From: Liriodendron chinense
Taxonomy: Eukaryota; Streptophyta; Magnoliopsida; Magnoliales; Magnoliaceae
Direction of reading: 5' to 3'
NCBI GenBank assembly: GCA_003013855.2
Contig: ML058408.1
Span: forward strand, 6,363,356 to 6,427,355
DNA: 64,000 nt
In this document: positions 42,660-54,314 of the stretch, piece after piece
How the letters are laid out: each line of letters begins with the position of its first letter
Position numbering within the stretch: the stretch's first letter is position 1
Notes under the pieces: generated by a model
The model's database searches: none
What the model saw: the letters and a program-made list of their open reading frames with translations, nothing else
What the model was told of the DNA's origin: nothing
Position numbers and translations under genes: made by a program

Positions 42660-44015
42660 CTATCCGTACAGCAAATACCACTCGTCGTAGTCACTATCCG
42701 GGATCATGAAGTGAAATTCGGGTTGGCCCGCAAGAGCATCGGCCATATCATCAGCCAAAATCTGAGCAGCCGGAGGATGTGCAGAACAAGGAACCAGAGC
42801 CACACCAGTGATCTGTCGGAGGAGCCTCTCGCCCAGGTACCATTGAAACGATTCGACATCGGAGAGCATGATCTGAAGACACGAAGAATCATATGCTTCT
42901 ACACGCTGAGGGGTATAGTAAAGAGGAAAGTTGGCGTACGGCATCCGAGCAAACTACAACAAATGAGTTCATTACAATCAGCCCTAGAGCAGCACGACGG
43001 ATAAGGAAAACAAGATACTTACATCCTCGACGGTCAATCTGTCTATGTTAGCGCACCAGTTGTCCCCAGACACTCGATAATTTCGTTGACGTTTTTGCTG
43101 ATGCCAGTGCATGAAGCGGTACAAAGATGGCTCAACACCATCTCGTATTCTCGGCGAGAGATGAGCAAAATGATCATAAAAGCAGGTCTGGACAAGGGCA
43201 GACATAATGATCAAATGGAGAAAGAAGACAAATGTCTCCGGGGAAGGTTAAAAGGAATACCTCCACAACGGGCCAGAAACCTGTGTAGGACTTGCTACTC
43301 CGAGAGGTCTTATCTAAACCTTGGAAGATACGAGTCAAGATAGCCCCGTTCCAATCATACGAATGATGAAGATCCTCAACCAAGCGAAGAAATCTAGGGT
43401 TGACCCTTTTGTTCGCATGACAGAAAAGGAACGACCCAAAGGCGTAAGTAATCATGGCCCGTGCTTTGTGAAGGGCCTCCAGCTTTGGTAGTAGGGATGA
43501 CAGCAGTGAAGGTGTTGTAAAACCATCGTAGTTTCACTTGGTGGCTCTGGAATTCATTCTCAGGTGGGACGACTCTCACAAGCCGTATATAATCAGTGGA
43601 AGTAATGGGAGCAAGAGAGCCGGCGTGGGGAACAGCTGCCCCATGGAATGGAAATCCAATCTGCATATATATATATATCCAGGGGAGTTATTCCCCATTC
43701 CCCACAGGAAAGTTGAAAGGTGTGGGTCTCATCCCTCCACCTCTCACAGAGAGCCGCAAGTAGCATGTGGTTGGTTTTATTGTTGTGAAAGCGTGGTGCG
43801 AGAAGGCCTGCAAAAGGAGTATCGGCCAAAACAGGTTCAAGCATAGGCTGCGGCTGTTTCACCCAATTATCCCAGAGATCCCGAGTACCTCGGCCCTTTA
43901 TGGAGGGAAGATGTTGGTGCTCCTTAGCTAAAGAACACATATGGGTCCCTCGACGAACAATGAAGGTGGGATCGTCCTCATTGACCGCACTTCGCCCCCT
44001 CGTACCGTCCACCAT
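42660..44015 (-). pseudogene. Plant mobile domain (PMD) gene, antisense in element C
   Basis: The first exon (44015-43593) gives LLAALCERWRDETHTFQLSC followed by GEWGITPLD, the hallmark of PMD (aminotransferase-like plant mobile domain). It continues in shifted frames: VVPPENEF, HQVKLRWFYNTF (43600-43480), then RAMITYAFGSFLFCHANKRV, LRLVEDLHHS and GAILTRIFQGLDKTSRSS (43455-43260). Probable introns: GGAG|GTATTC at about 43254 to TTGTCCAG at about 43196; GGAT|GTAAGT at about 43021 to TTGTTGTAG at about 42957. The last exon has ESFQWYLGERLLRQITGVAL. An (AT)n run at 43663-43678 breaks the frame right after GEWGITPLD, and another frameshift lies near 43450. PMD proteins of the MAIN/MAIL type act in silencing; transposon-borne copies have unknown roles. 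B has no counterpart. Confidence 0.75.
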
Positions 44016-46580
44016 AATCCAACAAGCTCGACCAGGTAAGTCCCCATCCTTTACCCGTTAAGATCCAAATCAAATCATTACCCGGGAAACCCATGGGTTA
44101 GGATTTACAATTGAATGCAAAATCCAATGTCTAAATCCATGTGTCACCTAGGATATGTGTCGGGCCCATCGAAGACAGCAAAGCCCACCTTAAAGAGGGT
44201 TACATGCCATGGCTTAGGAAAGGAAAGTTCATCATCCAAGGACACATTTTGGACAACAAATGCACTCAAATGTCATGAGATCAAAGGGATAAGAGTCAAA
44301 CTTCGTATGAGAAACCCCTTTTCAAAGTCCATGTGTGACCAAGGCTTGGTTCACTTTTCATACCAAGGCCACAATCCTCCTTTAAGATGTTCCCATCTTT
44401 TTACACATATACATGGACAAATGGGGAATAGAAAGGAAATGGGTCCCCAAGAGCAACTCAAGTGCCTCACCTCAATGGATTGAAAGGAGCACATAGCCCA
44501 CTTGAAGAAACATGAGAACCCATTCATGGGTTAACCATGGGCAACCTATGTGCATAATCTTGATAAATTTTTTAATCATGAGAGTACAACATGGTGGTCT
44601 ACCCACAAACATATGAATCAAAGAAGCCAATGGTAAAAAAATTGATGCACATAGCCCACATAAAGAACCAAAGTTGGAAATGTCCATGTAAGGACAAGTT
44701 TGGGCAACTTATGTGCATCAATTGCTTTACAAAAAAGGAGACCATTTGAGCACAAGAGGGCATGGCTTAATGAGTCACCCAACCATCATGAAAATGGCTA
44801 AGAATGGTATACATAGCCCACTTGAAGATCAAAATCCAAAAGGCCCCAAAGCATGGGACAAATTGGGCAACTTATGGATATCATTCTTTCCCACAAATTG
44901 AAAGAAAAATCACTCATCCTTGAGAATGATGGTGGATGACTCACCAAGCACCTCAAAGAGAAGTTTAAGGAGCTATGGTTGCATGGATAACTCACTTGAA
45001 GAAGAATCATCCATTTGAAGTTGGGAACATTAAAGAAAGCTCTTGAGAACCACTTTCCTACAACATGAAAAAACCATTCGAACTTAGTGAGATTGTTGAA
45101 ACAACCCACTCATGGGACTTGTGGATGATCAAGTAACCCAAGTCCTCCATCCATCCAAAGAAAAAACATGAAGGGAAAGAATCCTACATGAACAAAGTGT
45201 AGTGGTGCACACATGGTTAAAAGAAATGCACAAGTTTCAAGGAGGGCCCAAAAGCCCATCTATATGAAAAAATTCCAAAGAGCCCACCACACTTTGTGCA
45301 TAAGGATGTACATCATAATCAAGAGTGGTGGAAAGTTTGGGCCACTTGACCATAAAGGCCCAATTAAGAAATCTAGCCCACTTGAGATCCAAGTGAAGAA
45401 TGGGCTAGCCAGTTTTGTCCATGCACATGTAAAGAAAGATGGGGCCATCCAAAGTGAGCATTATAAGCCCAAAACTTGAGGTGGGCCCTACCAATCTCAT
45501 GGGCCCAAACCTTGAAAAAAAAGATGGAAAAGAAAAGAAAGGCCTAAGGAAAATATGGCAAAGAAAAGAGAGCATGAGGGAGCCCAAAATGAAGTGTTGG
45601 GCCCATCAAATACACCAAGGACCATGACTTCACTTTGAGCCCATTTGATACACATAAAGGGGCCCAACTCCCATGAAAAAAGGATAGGATATTTTACCAT
45701 GCACACTTGATGGACATGACAAAATTACCCTTTACATATACATGAAGGGAGTGTGAAAGAAAAGAAAAGAATGAATGAAATGAAAGCTTGTAATGTTCCC
45801 CTCCATGCACCACCTTGAGAAAAGATTGGAGAAGTAGAAAAAAGGCCAAAGGACTTGGGCCAACCTTGACTCCCTTGGAATGTCTACATGGAGAAAAGAG
45901 AGAGAACATGAGAAGAGACAATGAAGAAGAAAACAATGAAATGAAGGAAAAGAGAGTGGGCCATACCTTCACCACTCACCAAAGGGGGACCACCTTGCTG
46001 TCCCAAAGCTTCACTAAAGCCTCACCACTTGAAAAGAACAAAAGGCCACCAAAAGGAAGAAAAATTTGAAGAAAGAGAGAGTGTAGGAAAGAAGAGAGAG
46101 AGAGAGAGAGAGATTGCACGTTGGAGGGGCCAAGGGTGCCCCATGTTATATAGAAAAGGAGAGGGCACCCCATTGTCCAGCCCACTGGAAAAATCAGTGG
46201 GCAAAAGAGGCTTGGGTGACACCCAGGGGACCATCCGTCCTCACACCTAGTTGAAATGACCTCCCACTCTCTCTCCTTGGGAAGAACTCCCCCTTGGGAA
46301 GAGTAGTTGTAAGTGAATCTTGTACCTCCATGAAAGATTGAAGTGATGGAAGAGAAGGAGGAGAAAAAGAAAAAGGAATCTCACCAAAATCTCACTTTGT
46401 GAGAAATTGGGGAGAAATTGGCTTGATGATGTGAAAAAGGCTCCATGAGATTTTCAAGAAAAAGAAAAAAGAATTGACTTGGTCAAACAGTGATCTCAAC
46501 CATCTAAAATCTTGGCCCGACGATCTGAATCATTCTCAGAAAAACCCCGAGAATTTCCAACCTTGATCTCTACCAGCCTC
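44016..46580. mobile_element. Gene-free AT-rich part of C
   Basis: No protein family is recognised. The stretch has loosely repeated phrases (CACATAGCCCACTTGAAGA near 44490, 44650 and 44810; GGCCCA and GCCCA every few dozen bases) and an (AG)n run at 46097-46113. No match to B was noticed, so it may be a separate insertion or lineage-specific. The plus-strand frames here look like chance. Confidence 0.4.
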
Positions 46581-46589
46581 CCATCCCCA

Positions 46590-47400
46590 GTGGTCCGAAG
46601 ACCTTAAACTACGTCGGGATCAAGATCCCGAGGGATTTCAAATAAAAACCGGCATCAGTCTTGATTGTTTGAATCAAGATCCGACGACTCCGAACATTTT
46701 CTAAAAAAAAAAAAAATGTGTATTTGCAGCATCGCCTGTGCAAAGTTTTGGTCCAAAGACCTTAAACTACGTTGAGATCAAGATCTCGAGGGATTTCCAA
46801 TAAAAATAGGCATCGGTCTTGATTGTTTGAATCAAGATCCGACGACTCCGGACATTTTCTAAAAAACAAAAAAAGTGTGTATTTTCAACATCGCCTGTAC
46901 AAAGTTTTGGTCCAAAGACCTTAAACTACGTCAGGATCAAGATCCCGAGGGATTTCCAATAAAAACCGGCATCTGTCTTGATTGTTCAAATTAAGATCCG
47001 ACGACTCCGGACATTTTCTAGAAAATAAAAAATATGTGTATTTCCAGCATCGCCTGTGCAAAGTTTTGGTTCGAAGACCTTAAACTACGTCGGGATCAAG
47101 ATCCCGAGGGATTTTTAATAAAAATCGGCATCGGTCTTGATTGCTCGAGTCAAGATTCGACGACTCCAGACATTTTCTAAAAAATAAAAAAATGTGTATT
47201 TCCAATATCGCCTGTACATAAGTTTTGGTCCGAAGACCTTAAACTACGTCGGAATCAACATCCCGAGTGACTTTTTAATAAAAAAAACTGGCATTGACCT
47301 CGACCATTTAGATTAAGGTTCGATAGTCCGGATCTTTGCAAAAAATCACAAAAAGAATGTATTTTCAGCATGTACATATTCTGGGTCCGAAGACCTTAAA
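46590..47400 (+). repeat. 159-bp tandem repeat array in the 3' UTR of C
   Basis: Five units with the dyad CGGGATCAAGATCCCG or a variant at 46615, 46773, 46932, 47091 and 47250, an exact 159-base step each time. Each unit also has GACCTTAAACTACGT, CGAGGGATTT, GGCAT, CTTGATTGTT, ATCCGACGACTCCG, ACATTTTCTA and GCATCGCCTGT. Two diverged units follow near 47405 and 47659. The equivalent in B is shorter and irregular. Confidence 0.92.
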
Positions 47401-47659
47401 CTATATTGGGATTAATTTCTCAGGTGACCTTTCTTGCTTTCAACCAAAAACCGGCATCGGCCTCGACCGCTCGGATCAAGGTTCGATAACCCGGATCATT
47501 TCAAAAATACCAAAAAGATTTTAAGCTTTTCAAAAAAAATCAGTATCAATTTCGATCACTCGAGTTGAAGTCTAGAACTTTCTTAAAATAAATAAAATTC
47601 ACCATCAATTTTAATTGCACAAATCTATCCCCAGCGGTCCGAAGACCTGAAACTACGCT

Positions 47660-48952
47660 AAGATTAACTTCTCGGGGGCTTTCTTTCCCAACCTGTTCCG
47701 GACATGGCTGACACTTGATCATACAGGTGTCCGGAATCTTCTAAACAGGTAAGGGCTGAGGTGGGCAGAACCTCGCGATCCTGTTCGTGTTGAACACACC
47801 GTGATAGACAACCTTGATTTGGAAGTCGCTATTGAATCTGACGGATGTTCCCTGTTCCTAAAACTCATGAAGGGGATTAAGGCAGTTGGGAGGTGAAGCA
47901 CACCCTCACAGAATTGTGAGCAGCATAAGACCCCAAACTGGATTGACAAAGGGAAATGTGAGGATGTGGCTCATTTTGTGGCCGAAGGAGTCCGTCGGAC
48001 GATACGTGGTCTATGTGCATTGTACATGAAGAACAGGCAACTTTGTGGGTGTGTTGGCTGAAAACCCTCAAAACCCCCTCATCCAAAGATGTAAAACTAC
48101 ATCACTTAACTGTGTGAGATTCGTCTTGCTTGCTGACGTAAAATAGATCGGGTGCCTTACCAGCAGCAGAAGCTATAAATGGATGAAAATTCCATACCTT
48201 TCCCTACATTTCAGAAAATCCAACAAAATACCAAAACATTTGCAAAATAACCTTTCAAAAATCACAAAAATATTTCCCTTGCTTTCAATAAACACCGATC
48301 TTTACTTGGACCAAATATTTTCAAAATCAAAAAATATTTCCTTTGTTTTCAATAACCAATCTCCATCTTGACTATTCAGGTAAAGATTAGAACCACATAT
48401 TTGCAAAAAATCACAAAAAATGTCACTATCCCCAGCACTGCACTTCAGGAATCCCGAACTCCACTCACTCACTTCACAGTTTGGGATGACGGATCCGATC
48501 GCCCGCAAATTGGAATCTTGACCAACACAGGCGACCAAGCACTGTCCCAATCACATCCATTCCCAGAAGAACATCTTGAAGTCTGACGACATCCTTCATT
48601 CATCCCCATTAGTAAAGAAACAGCATCTTGGGACGATGGACCTGATCGACCACGGGTCGGGATCTTGACCAACCCACTGACCAAACATCCGCATTAGAAA
48701 GAAAATCTCCAGGGGAGCACAACCTTGTAAGCAATAAGCTCAAAATTCTCTACATCCCCAGTAAAAGCAAAATCATCAAACTAAAAGAGAACGAGCCAAA
48801 CCATGCATCCATCATCAAATATGCATCCCATGCATCAGCATCCATCGCATCAATCATTATGTTTGCCTGCTTTCAAAATAAAAGTCGGTTAGCCAAAGAC
48901 CTCACATGCATCCCTAATGGAGGCGCGTGCAAGCCAAATTTCCTCTTCAAAA

Positions 48953-48995
<43 letters not shown>

Positions 48996-50283
48996 CATAT
49001 ATTCCTATTTACAAATAAAAATCCCACGGAGTATCACTCCCCAGAGTGGGTATCTTTTTAAAAATCCAAAAACATTTTCCCAATAGAGCGTTCGACCTCC
49101 AAAACACCGAGAGATCTTCCATATCTCTGGGTAGGAGCCGACACAAAAATCAAATAAGATCCGATGACTCGCGGTTTTCCCGGAGACCATCGGATCCAAT
49201 ACACTCAAAGTACGGTCGAACTGAAATCCAGTGTCAATGCGGTTGTACTACATGCCAAGATATGAAAAGATGAAAGTCGAAAGGCTCGGTCAAAGAAACC
49301 GTATGAATGGTGGAAACGATGAATTGTAACCCAAGTATCAAAATCAGCAGATTGGGTGGAAAGAGTTCACCCGCACATACCTTGGCGTGGATGCCTGAAG
49401 TACATTGACAGAGTCCAAGTCGGCGTAGTGATCTCTTGTAAGACTACATGGACGCAAGGCAGCTAACCACTTTGACAGTCAAGCGAAACAAGTACTTCTG
49501 GAGTGATCCGGGAAAGCATCGAACAATTAATCTCAGGGTCGGTAACCTTGTAAGACTATGACGGACGTAGATGATCTACTATACCTTTCCGATGTTAGTA
49601 CCGATCGGGAATGGAAGGGTTGCGATTGGGTACCCAGGTTGCAGCGCATGCAAGGACAATCGCAACGTTTTCTCCAAACTCTCGCGATATGTGCGAGTTA
49701 TCAATCTCCAAACAATCAACTGACTCAGATACAAAGGAAAAAAAAAGATTCCAAACCATAATCTAGGAAAGAATGAATTGCAAGACAAGCATCAAAACCA
49801 GTAGATTGGGTGGAAAGAGTTCACCCACACATACCTAGGCGTGGATGCCTGAAGTACCTTGACTGAGTCCAAGTCGGCGTAGTGATCTCCCGTAAGACTA
49901 CATGGACGTAGGGCAGCTAACCACTTTGACAGTCAAGCGAAACAAGTACTCCTGGAGTGATCCGGGAAAGCATCAAACAATCAATCTCAAGGTCGGTAAC
50001 CTCATAAGACTATGACGGACACAGAGGCTATACTATATCTTTCCGATGTTAGCACCGATCGGGAATGGAAGGGTTGCGATTGGGTACCCAGGTTGCAGCG
50101 CATGCAGGGACAATCGCAACGTTTTCTCCAAACTCCCGCGGTATGTGCGAGTGATCAATTTTCAGACGATCAACTGACACAGATGCAAAGGCAAGCAAAG
50201 ATTTCAGACCACGATCCATGAGTGATAGGGTCAGAAGTGGGGTGTCCACTCGCTTTAACATTCGGTTGCACGTAACTTCTATC
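47660..50283 (+). mobile_element. 3' UTR of C, last part
   Basis: Reverse match of 3664-6290 in B, without a supported gene. It includes an (AT)n run at 48956-48991 and a tandem ~454-bp duplication at about 49378-50221 (CCGATCGGGAATGGAAGGG at 49601 and 50055). Confidence 0.75.
49378..50221 (+). repeat. Duplicated ~454-bp unit in C
   Basis: Two adjacent copies share AAGAGTTCACCC, CGTGGATGCCTGAAGTAC, AAGTCGGCGTAGTGATCTC, AGACTATGACGGAC and GGTTGCAGCGCATGCA. The counterpart is at 3720-4660. Confidence 0.85.
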
Positions 50284-50296
50284 AAAGAGGGGCATT
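50284..50296 (+). other. Polypurine tract of element C
   Basis: AAAGAGGGGCATT lies directly before TGTAGACACCCC. Confidence 0.85.
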
Positions 50297-51655
50297 TGTA
50301 GACACCCCACCTTCGGCTACAATGTTGGTAGAGATAGCTGAATGAATGGAGGACCATACCCCCAAATCCCATGTCCAAACCCAGCCAAACTCACCCTTGT
50401 AAGCCCCAATCCATAGCCCAGCTCAAGCCTGAACCCAGTCAACTCACCCCTAAACATCAGCCCAAAAAACTCCCCATAAGAAAAGCCAGTTAAAAAATCC
50501 TTAAAAAGTCAAAATCACTGAGTCAACGCAATGAGTCAAATCACCGAGTCAACCCGCTGAGTCAACCCACCGAGTCAACTCACCATGTCAACCCATCTTC
50601 TAAACCCAATCAACTCACCTAGTTCCGAACCACAGCTTCGAAGTAGGTTCGGACTCCGAACCTCGGGCTTTTTTGCTTCAAGTTCGGAGGCGGTACGTTT
50701 CGAAGCTGAAGCAGAGCGGCCGTACGAGCTGCCCCCTGGGTGCCACCCAAAATTATTTACGGCAGCTACCACTCTCCGCTACTATAAACCCCCGCCCCTT
50801 CTCATTCACAGCATCCACTTCCCATTTATCCAGCCCGAGAGCTCCAAGTCCATCTCCGCCCCCTTTAGCCCATTCCTCCACCAAGGAGAGCCCGAGTGAG
50901 AAGAGTCTAGCCCTGGTCCAGCCCAACCTGACCCTGGTCTAAGTCTCCCAAGCCACCCAAGTCTTGATCTAGCCACTCGAAGCAAACCCTTGAGACACCT
51001 CCATCCATCCAGCTACTCTTTTACCAGCAACATCTCATTCGCATCTAGCGTAAGTGCAACATTTACTTTTCTTCCAACCCCCTTGCTTATCATGTCACTA
51101 CAAGCACTTTGATTATTCAAATACACAGCATGCATCCCGCATAAAGCACCTGTTAGTTCAAGCGCATGCTCTAGGCTTGCCTGTTAATGGAAACCTGCCC
51201 ATCAGAAACTCTTACTGTTTAGACCTGCATTCATGCATCATATCATTCATGAGAATGTACGAGGATTAAATCAGACTTTTCGATTCTGTGAAGTAGAGAC
51301 TGTACTTCTGTACAGGTAATGTGGAGTGCTTAACCTCTTCCCACCCTGTAACCGTGATCTCTTACCTCGAATCTCTGGCCGCGGATCAAAAGGAGTCATT
51401 TTAGAGGAAGGAATCTTCGGGTTCCATTCTCTAACGTTTCTAAGGGGTCTAGCCGACTATAGATTTGAAACAACTGGCTAGTGGTGACTCTGGTCTTATA
51501 CAAACTCATCTAACATATCCAGCTTGACACGATAACCAAGAAAAAGCCCTCGAGAACGAGGCAAGCCAGTGGCACAAACAGCGATTCGCGCGCACGCACC
51601 CTCTTCTTTCGAAAGGAAGGGAGAATCAGGGAGCGTGGAGAGGCGAGTGTCCACA
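50297..51655 (+). repeat. 3' LTR of element C (1359 bp)
   Basis: It starts TGTAGACACC after the polypurine tract and ends GTGTCCACA. It aligns with the B 5' LTR in opposite orientation. TATAAA is at 50783-50788, before CCCCCGCCCC. The flanking GCTGA (51656-51660) would be the target duplication, not checkable here. It marks the insertion of C into the antisense-promoter side of element F. Confidence 0.88.
50440..50620. promoter_or_regulatory. GTCAA (W-box core) cluster, C LTR
   Basis: GAGTCAA or GTCAA recurs at least nine times in 180 bases (CTGAGTCAACGC, TGAGTCAAATC, CCGAGTCAACCC and similar), about 160-340 bases upstream of the TATA box. This is the inverse strand of TTGAC. Confidence 0.5.
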
Positions 51656-52027
51656 GCTGATATCGTGGGCCACATATCATCGGTTGCTTATCTTCCACGT
51701 CACGATCAGGGACAGGCTCAGAATTACCCATAATAGCAGATCCCCAAGTTTTGTGGTCAGAGACTCTGAGCATGGAACTTGAAATTGGGCTTGTGTCATC
51801 TGATAATAGCTTTCTTGCGCCTGACTTCAACTATAATGATCACAATTTGGTATGACGCTCGAAACGTGTCACCGCATTAAATACTGCATTAAATGGGCGT
51901 GACAAAACATCACAATCATCCATTTTCATACGAAAAGTTGAGGCGTGCCACCTCATACATCGTAACGAACCTGGTGATGCCAAGTGTCACGCTTCTGGGA
52001 AAAGAGACAAACAGAGGCATGATTGCC

Positions 52028-52035
52028 TATAAATA
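52028..52035 (+). promoter_or_regulatory. Possible TATA box of the antisense gene of F
   Basis: TATAAATA followed by CCCCACCC, 180 bases upstream of the ATG at 52217. It suggests the antisense gene has its own promoter. Confidence 0.45.
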
Positions 52036-52216
52036 CCCCACCCTTCTTCTTAATTAAGGCATGAAACCCTGAGATTTGCACTGAGACTCTGCTCCTCTAT
52101 TTCCTTTCACTGCACTTAGAAATCTCAAGCTTTTGAGCCTTCACAACGTCCTCCATTCTTAGGTATTCTTCTTTCTCACTGTCAATTTAGGGTTTCTTCC
52201 CATTTCTTTCTTTGTC

Positions 52217-54065
52217 ATGGCTAACCTTCCTAATAGTTCTGATTCAAAGGTAGAAGCCTTGGGGGATCAAACCCTCGATTCTTCTTCTTCGAAGTTTCCA
52301 AACCTTAGCATTCCCACAGAGTCATATTTCGTCGATGGGCATCTGTCTACTCTGACTGAATTTGATTTAGAAAATATTCAGTCCACCTATCACATCCCTT
52401 AGTCCGTAGAAATACAATTGCCTCAAGTGGGCGAAACTCCAAGCAGGCCGCCCTTTAGGAAGGTGGCCATCTATACTTATTTATTCCCAGTAGGATTTAG
52501 ACTTCTCTTACATCCTTTTGTGAGGGAGGTCCTAATCCAATTTGGGATATCCCCTGGACAACTCTAGTTAAATGATTGGAGGGTGATCCTAGGTACTTAT
52601 GTACTTTGAAAACGGGTTAGCATTGGGGAACTTAGTGTTGAGTAGTTCCTCAGGATGTTTCAATTAAAGAAGAACCCTATGTATAATGGATGGTATTACC
52701 TCACGTATTGGCATGTGACCAATTTTATCCTTAGTAACCCATTAAGTAATAGGGGCTGGAAGAATGAGTTGTTCTTCGCCTCAGGCGCTTGGGAGATGGT
52801 TGAAGCCAAGGAGGCATCGAGTCAAGGGGCCGTACCTCGGGCCTTCCTCTCAGGTTAGAGTCCTTAAAAAAGTTATCTTTTCTAATTTTCTATGCATTCT
52901 TTCTTAGCAGAATGGTTGACCACTAACCTTTCTCTTTGTTCTTTGCAGGAATATCGGTTGAAAAATTGAATCTGAGAGGTGGGATCCAGGTGAAGATTGT
53001 GAAGGCTTTTCGGGTGCTTGTGGACTCCCAAAATATTAAAGTCCTCATCGATCCTTCTTCCCTTCTGTCCAGTGGTCTCATCAAAGGTAAAATTTTGTCC
53101 TTCTTTCTTGCTTTGTTCTTTAAATGATGAATTTTCAATACATCTGACATGATTTTTTTGCTTTGCAGAGATGGCTTCTGGGGAATCCTGTAGGAAGAGG
53201 TCTGGCCTTCTGCCTTCTATGCCCAACAAGGCTCAGAAAAAATAAGGGGGGCAGGCCCTTCCTCCTCATCCAACCCCCTATCTTCATCACGCGTTCCACC
53301 TCCACCACCGCAGCCCCCTATGAGGGCATCAACCCCTCACAGGCTCAGAACATTGCTCCCCCCCCCCCCCCCCCCCCCCGGCCCAGTGGGGTTCAAACTC
53401 CATGGTTCCTCCTTGGGAGCCAACAACTTCTCCCCGAGCCCCGGTGTAGGAGGGGGCTCGGAGTTCTTTCGGGCAAGAGTTGGTTCTTACCCCTACTTCT
53501 ATTGGGTCTAACGAATACAGGGTCCCAGCCCATCTGGTCCCGATGTGTCGTTGATTCATGTTTGACTACATTGGGAGAGATACTATTGAGCCAACCTGTC
53601 AGTTGGCACGTAAACAAACCACGATCCTTGCGAGAGTTCAATGCATCTGAGTAGGGCCTTCTTTCCGCTAGGCTGAGGCTTTACTTCATGCACTTATATT
53701 TTTTTGATAACTTGCTTTTCTTTTAATATATGCAGGCACTGGATGCTGTGCTCAAGTCCCACATGGACGTTGCTGAGGCCAGACAACTTTTGGGTGAGAA
53801 TGACCACCTCATCATTGCCGTCAAGGAGAAGACAAAAACTGTCGAGGTCAACACCCATGAGAAGGATAAATTGTCTAAGACCTTCAAACAATGCAATAAG
53901 GAGCTAGAGTTCGAAGCTCGAGACCACGCGAAGAAGGCGCAGGACCACGCGGGTTTAGTCATCAATTGGCTCATTAAACTTCTTGATGATTTGTCTAAGC
54001 AAATTTTACTAATTGTTAAGTTTTTGGCCCTTTACGCTTTATTGACTTACCCGTTTAAGAGATAA
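52217..54065 (+). pseudogene. Antisense gene of F, putative gypsy-type transposon family (PF04195-like)
   Basis: The N-terminus starts at 52217 (MANLPNSSDS) and reads LTEFDLENIQSTYHIP, then in the continuing sequence GFRLLLHPFVREVLIQFGIS, the typical core of this plant family. 52655-52858 gives MFQLKKNPMYNGWYYLTYWH. Introns: 52854-52948 (CAG|GTTAGA to TTTGCAG) and 53087-53168 (AAAG|GTAAAA to TTTGCAG); another ends at 53735 (TATATGCAG). The exon after 53735 is charged and probably coiled coil (EARQLLGENDHLI, EKDKLSKTFKQCNKELEFEA). A premature TAG at 52400 and frame breaks show decay. The molecular role of the family is unknown; it occurs antisense in Tat-lineage elements. Confidence 0.65.
53358..53379. 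repeat. Poly-C run (22 bases)
   Basis: An uninterrupted C run inside the Pro-rich exon of the antisense gene. Its length is likely uncertain in assembly. Confidence 0.95.
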
Positions 54066-54314
54066 GGGTTAGCTCGTTGAGCTTTTGAACATGCTCGTTC
54101 ATTGAGTTGTTTGTCAGTCTGTCTAGGTAGACTATGCTCATTCGGAGGGTGCCGCATACTCCCTCCCTATGGGAAAATTGATTTGCTGACTAAGTCTTTT
54201 AGAGCTTGTCCTCTTTGGGGACAAAGCACTTAGGTGGGGACGTCTTGCGTTCGTCCTGAGGCCTTGTATCCTCGGGCTAAGTGTTTTGTCTCGTGAACAC
54301 CCTTGAATGAAATG

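Larger units (their letters stand above)
14789..51655 (+). mobile_element. Element C: Tat-lineage Ty3/gypsy retrotransposon, interrupted by array D
   Basis: In plus-strand order it has gag (cut at its left by B), protease, reverse transcriptase, integrase, hairpin repeats, then the D insertion (21414-39212), then the 3' region with antisense genes, tandem repeats, polypurine tract and 3' LTR. Continuity across D is shown by GACAT on both sides. Without D the visible part is about 19 kb, long for the group, which agrees with the extra antisense genes. The 5' LTR should lie left of the window. Many stops make it non-autonomous. Confidence 0.8.

Noticed and set aside
45000..46250. Several 60-100-codon plus and minus frames
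   Set aside because: They overlap each other on both strands in low-complexity A- and G-rich sequence with no recognised domain.
53163..53654. 163-codon plus-strand frame as a separate host gene
   Set aside because: It overlaps intron and Pro-rich exon of the antisense PF04195-like gene and includes the poly-C run; no family recognised.
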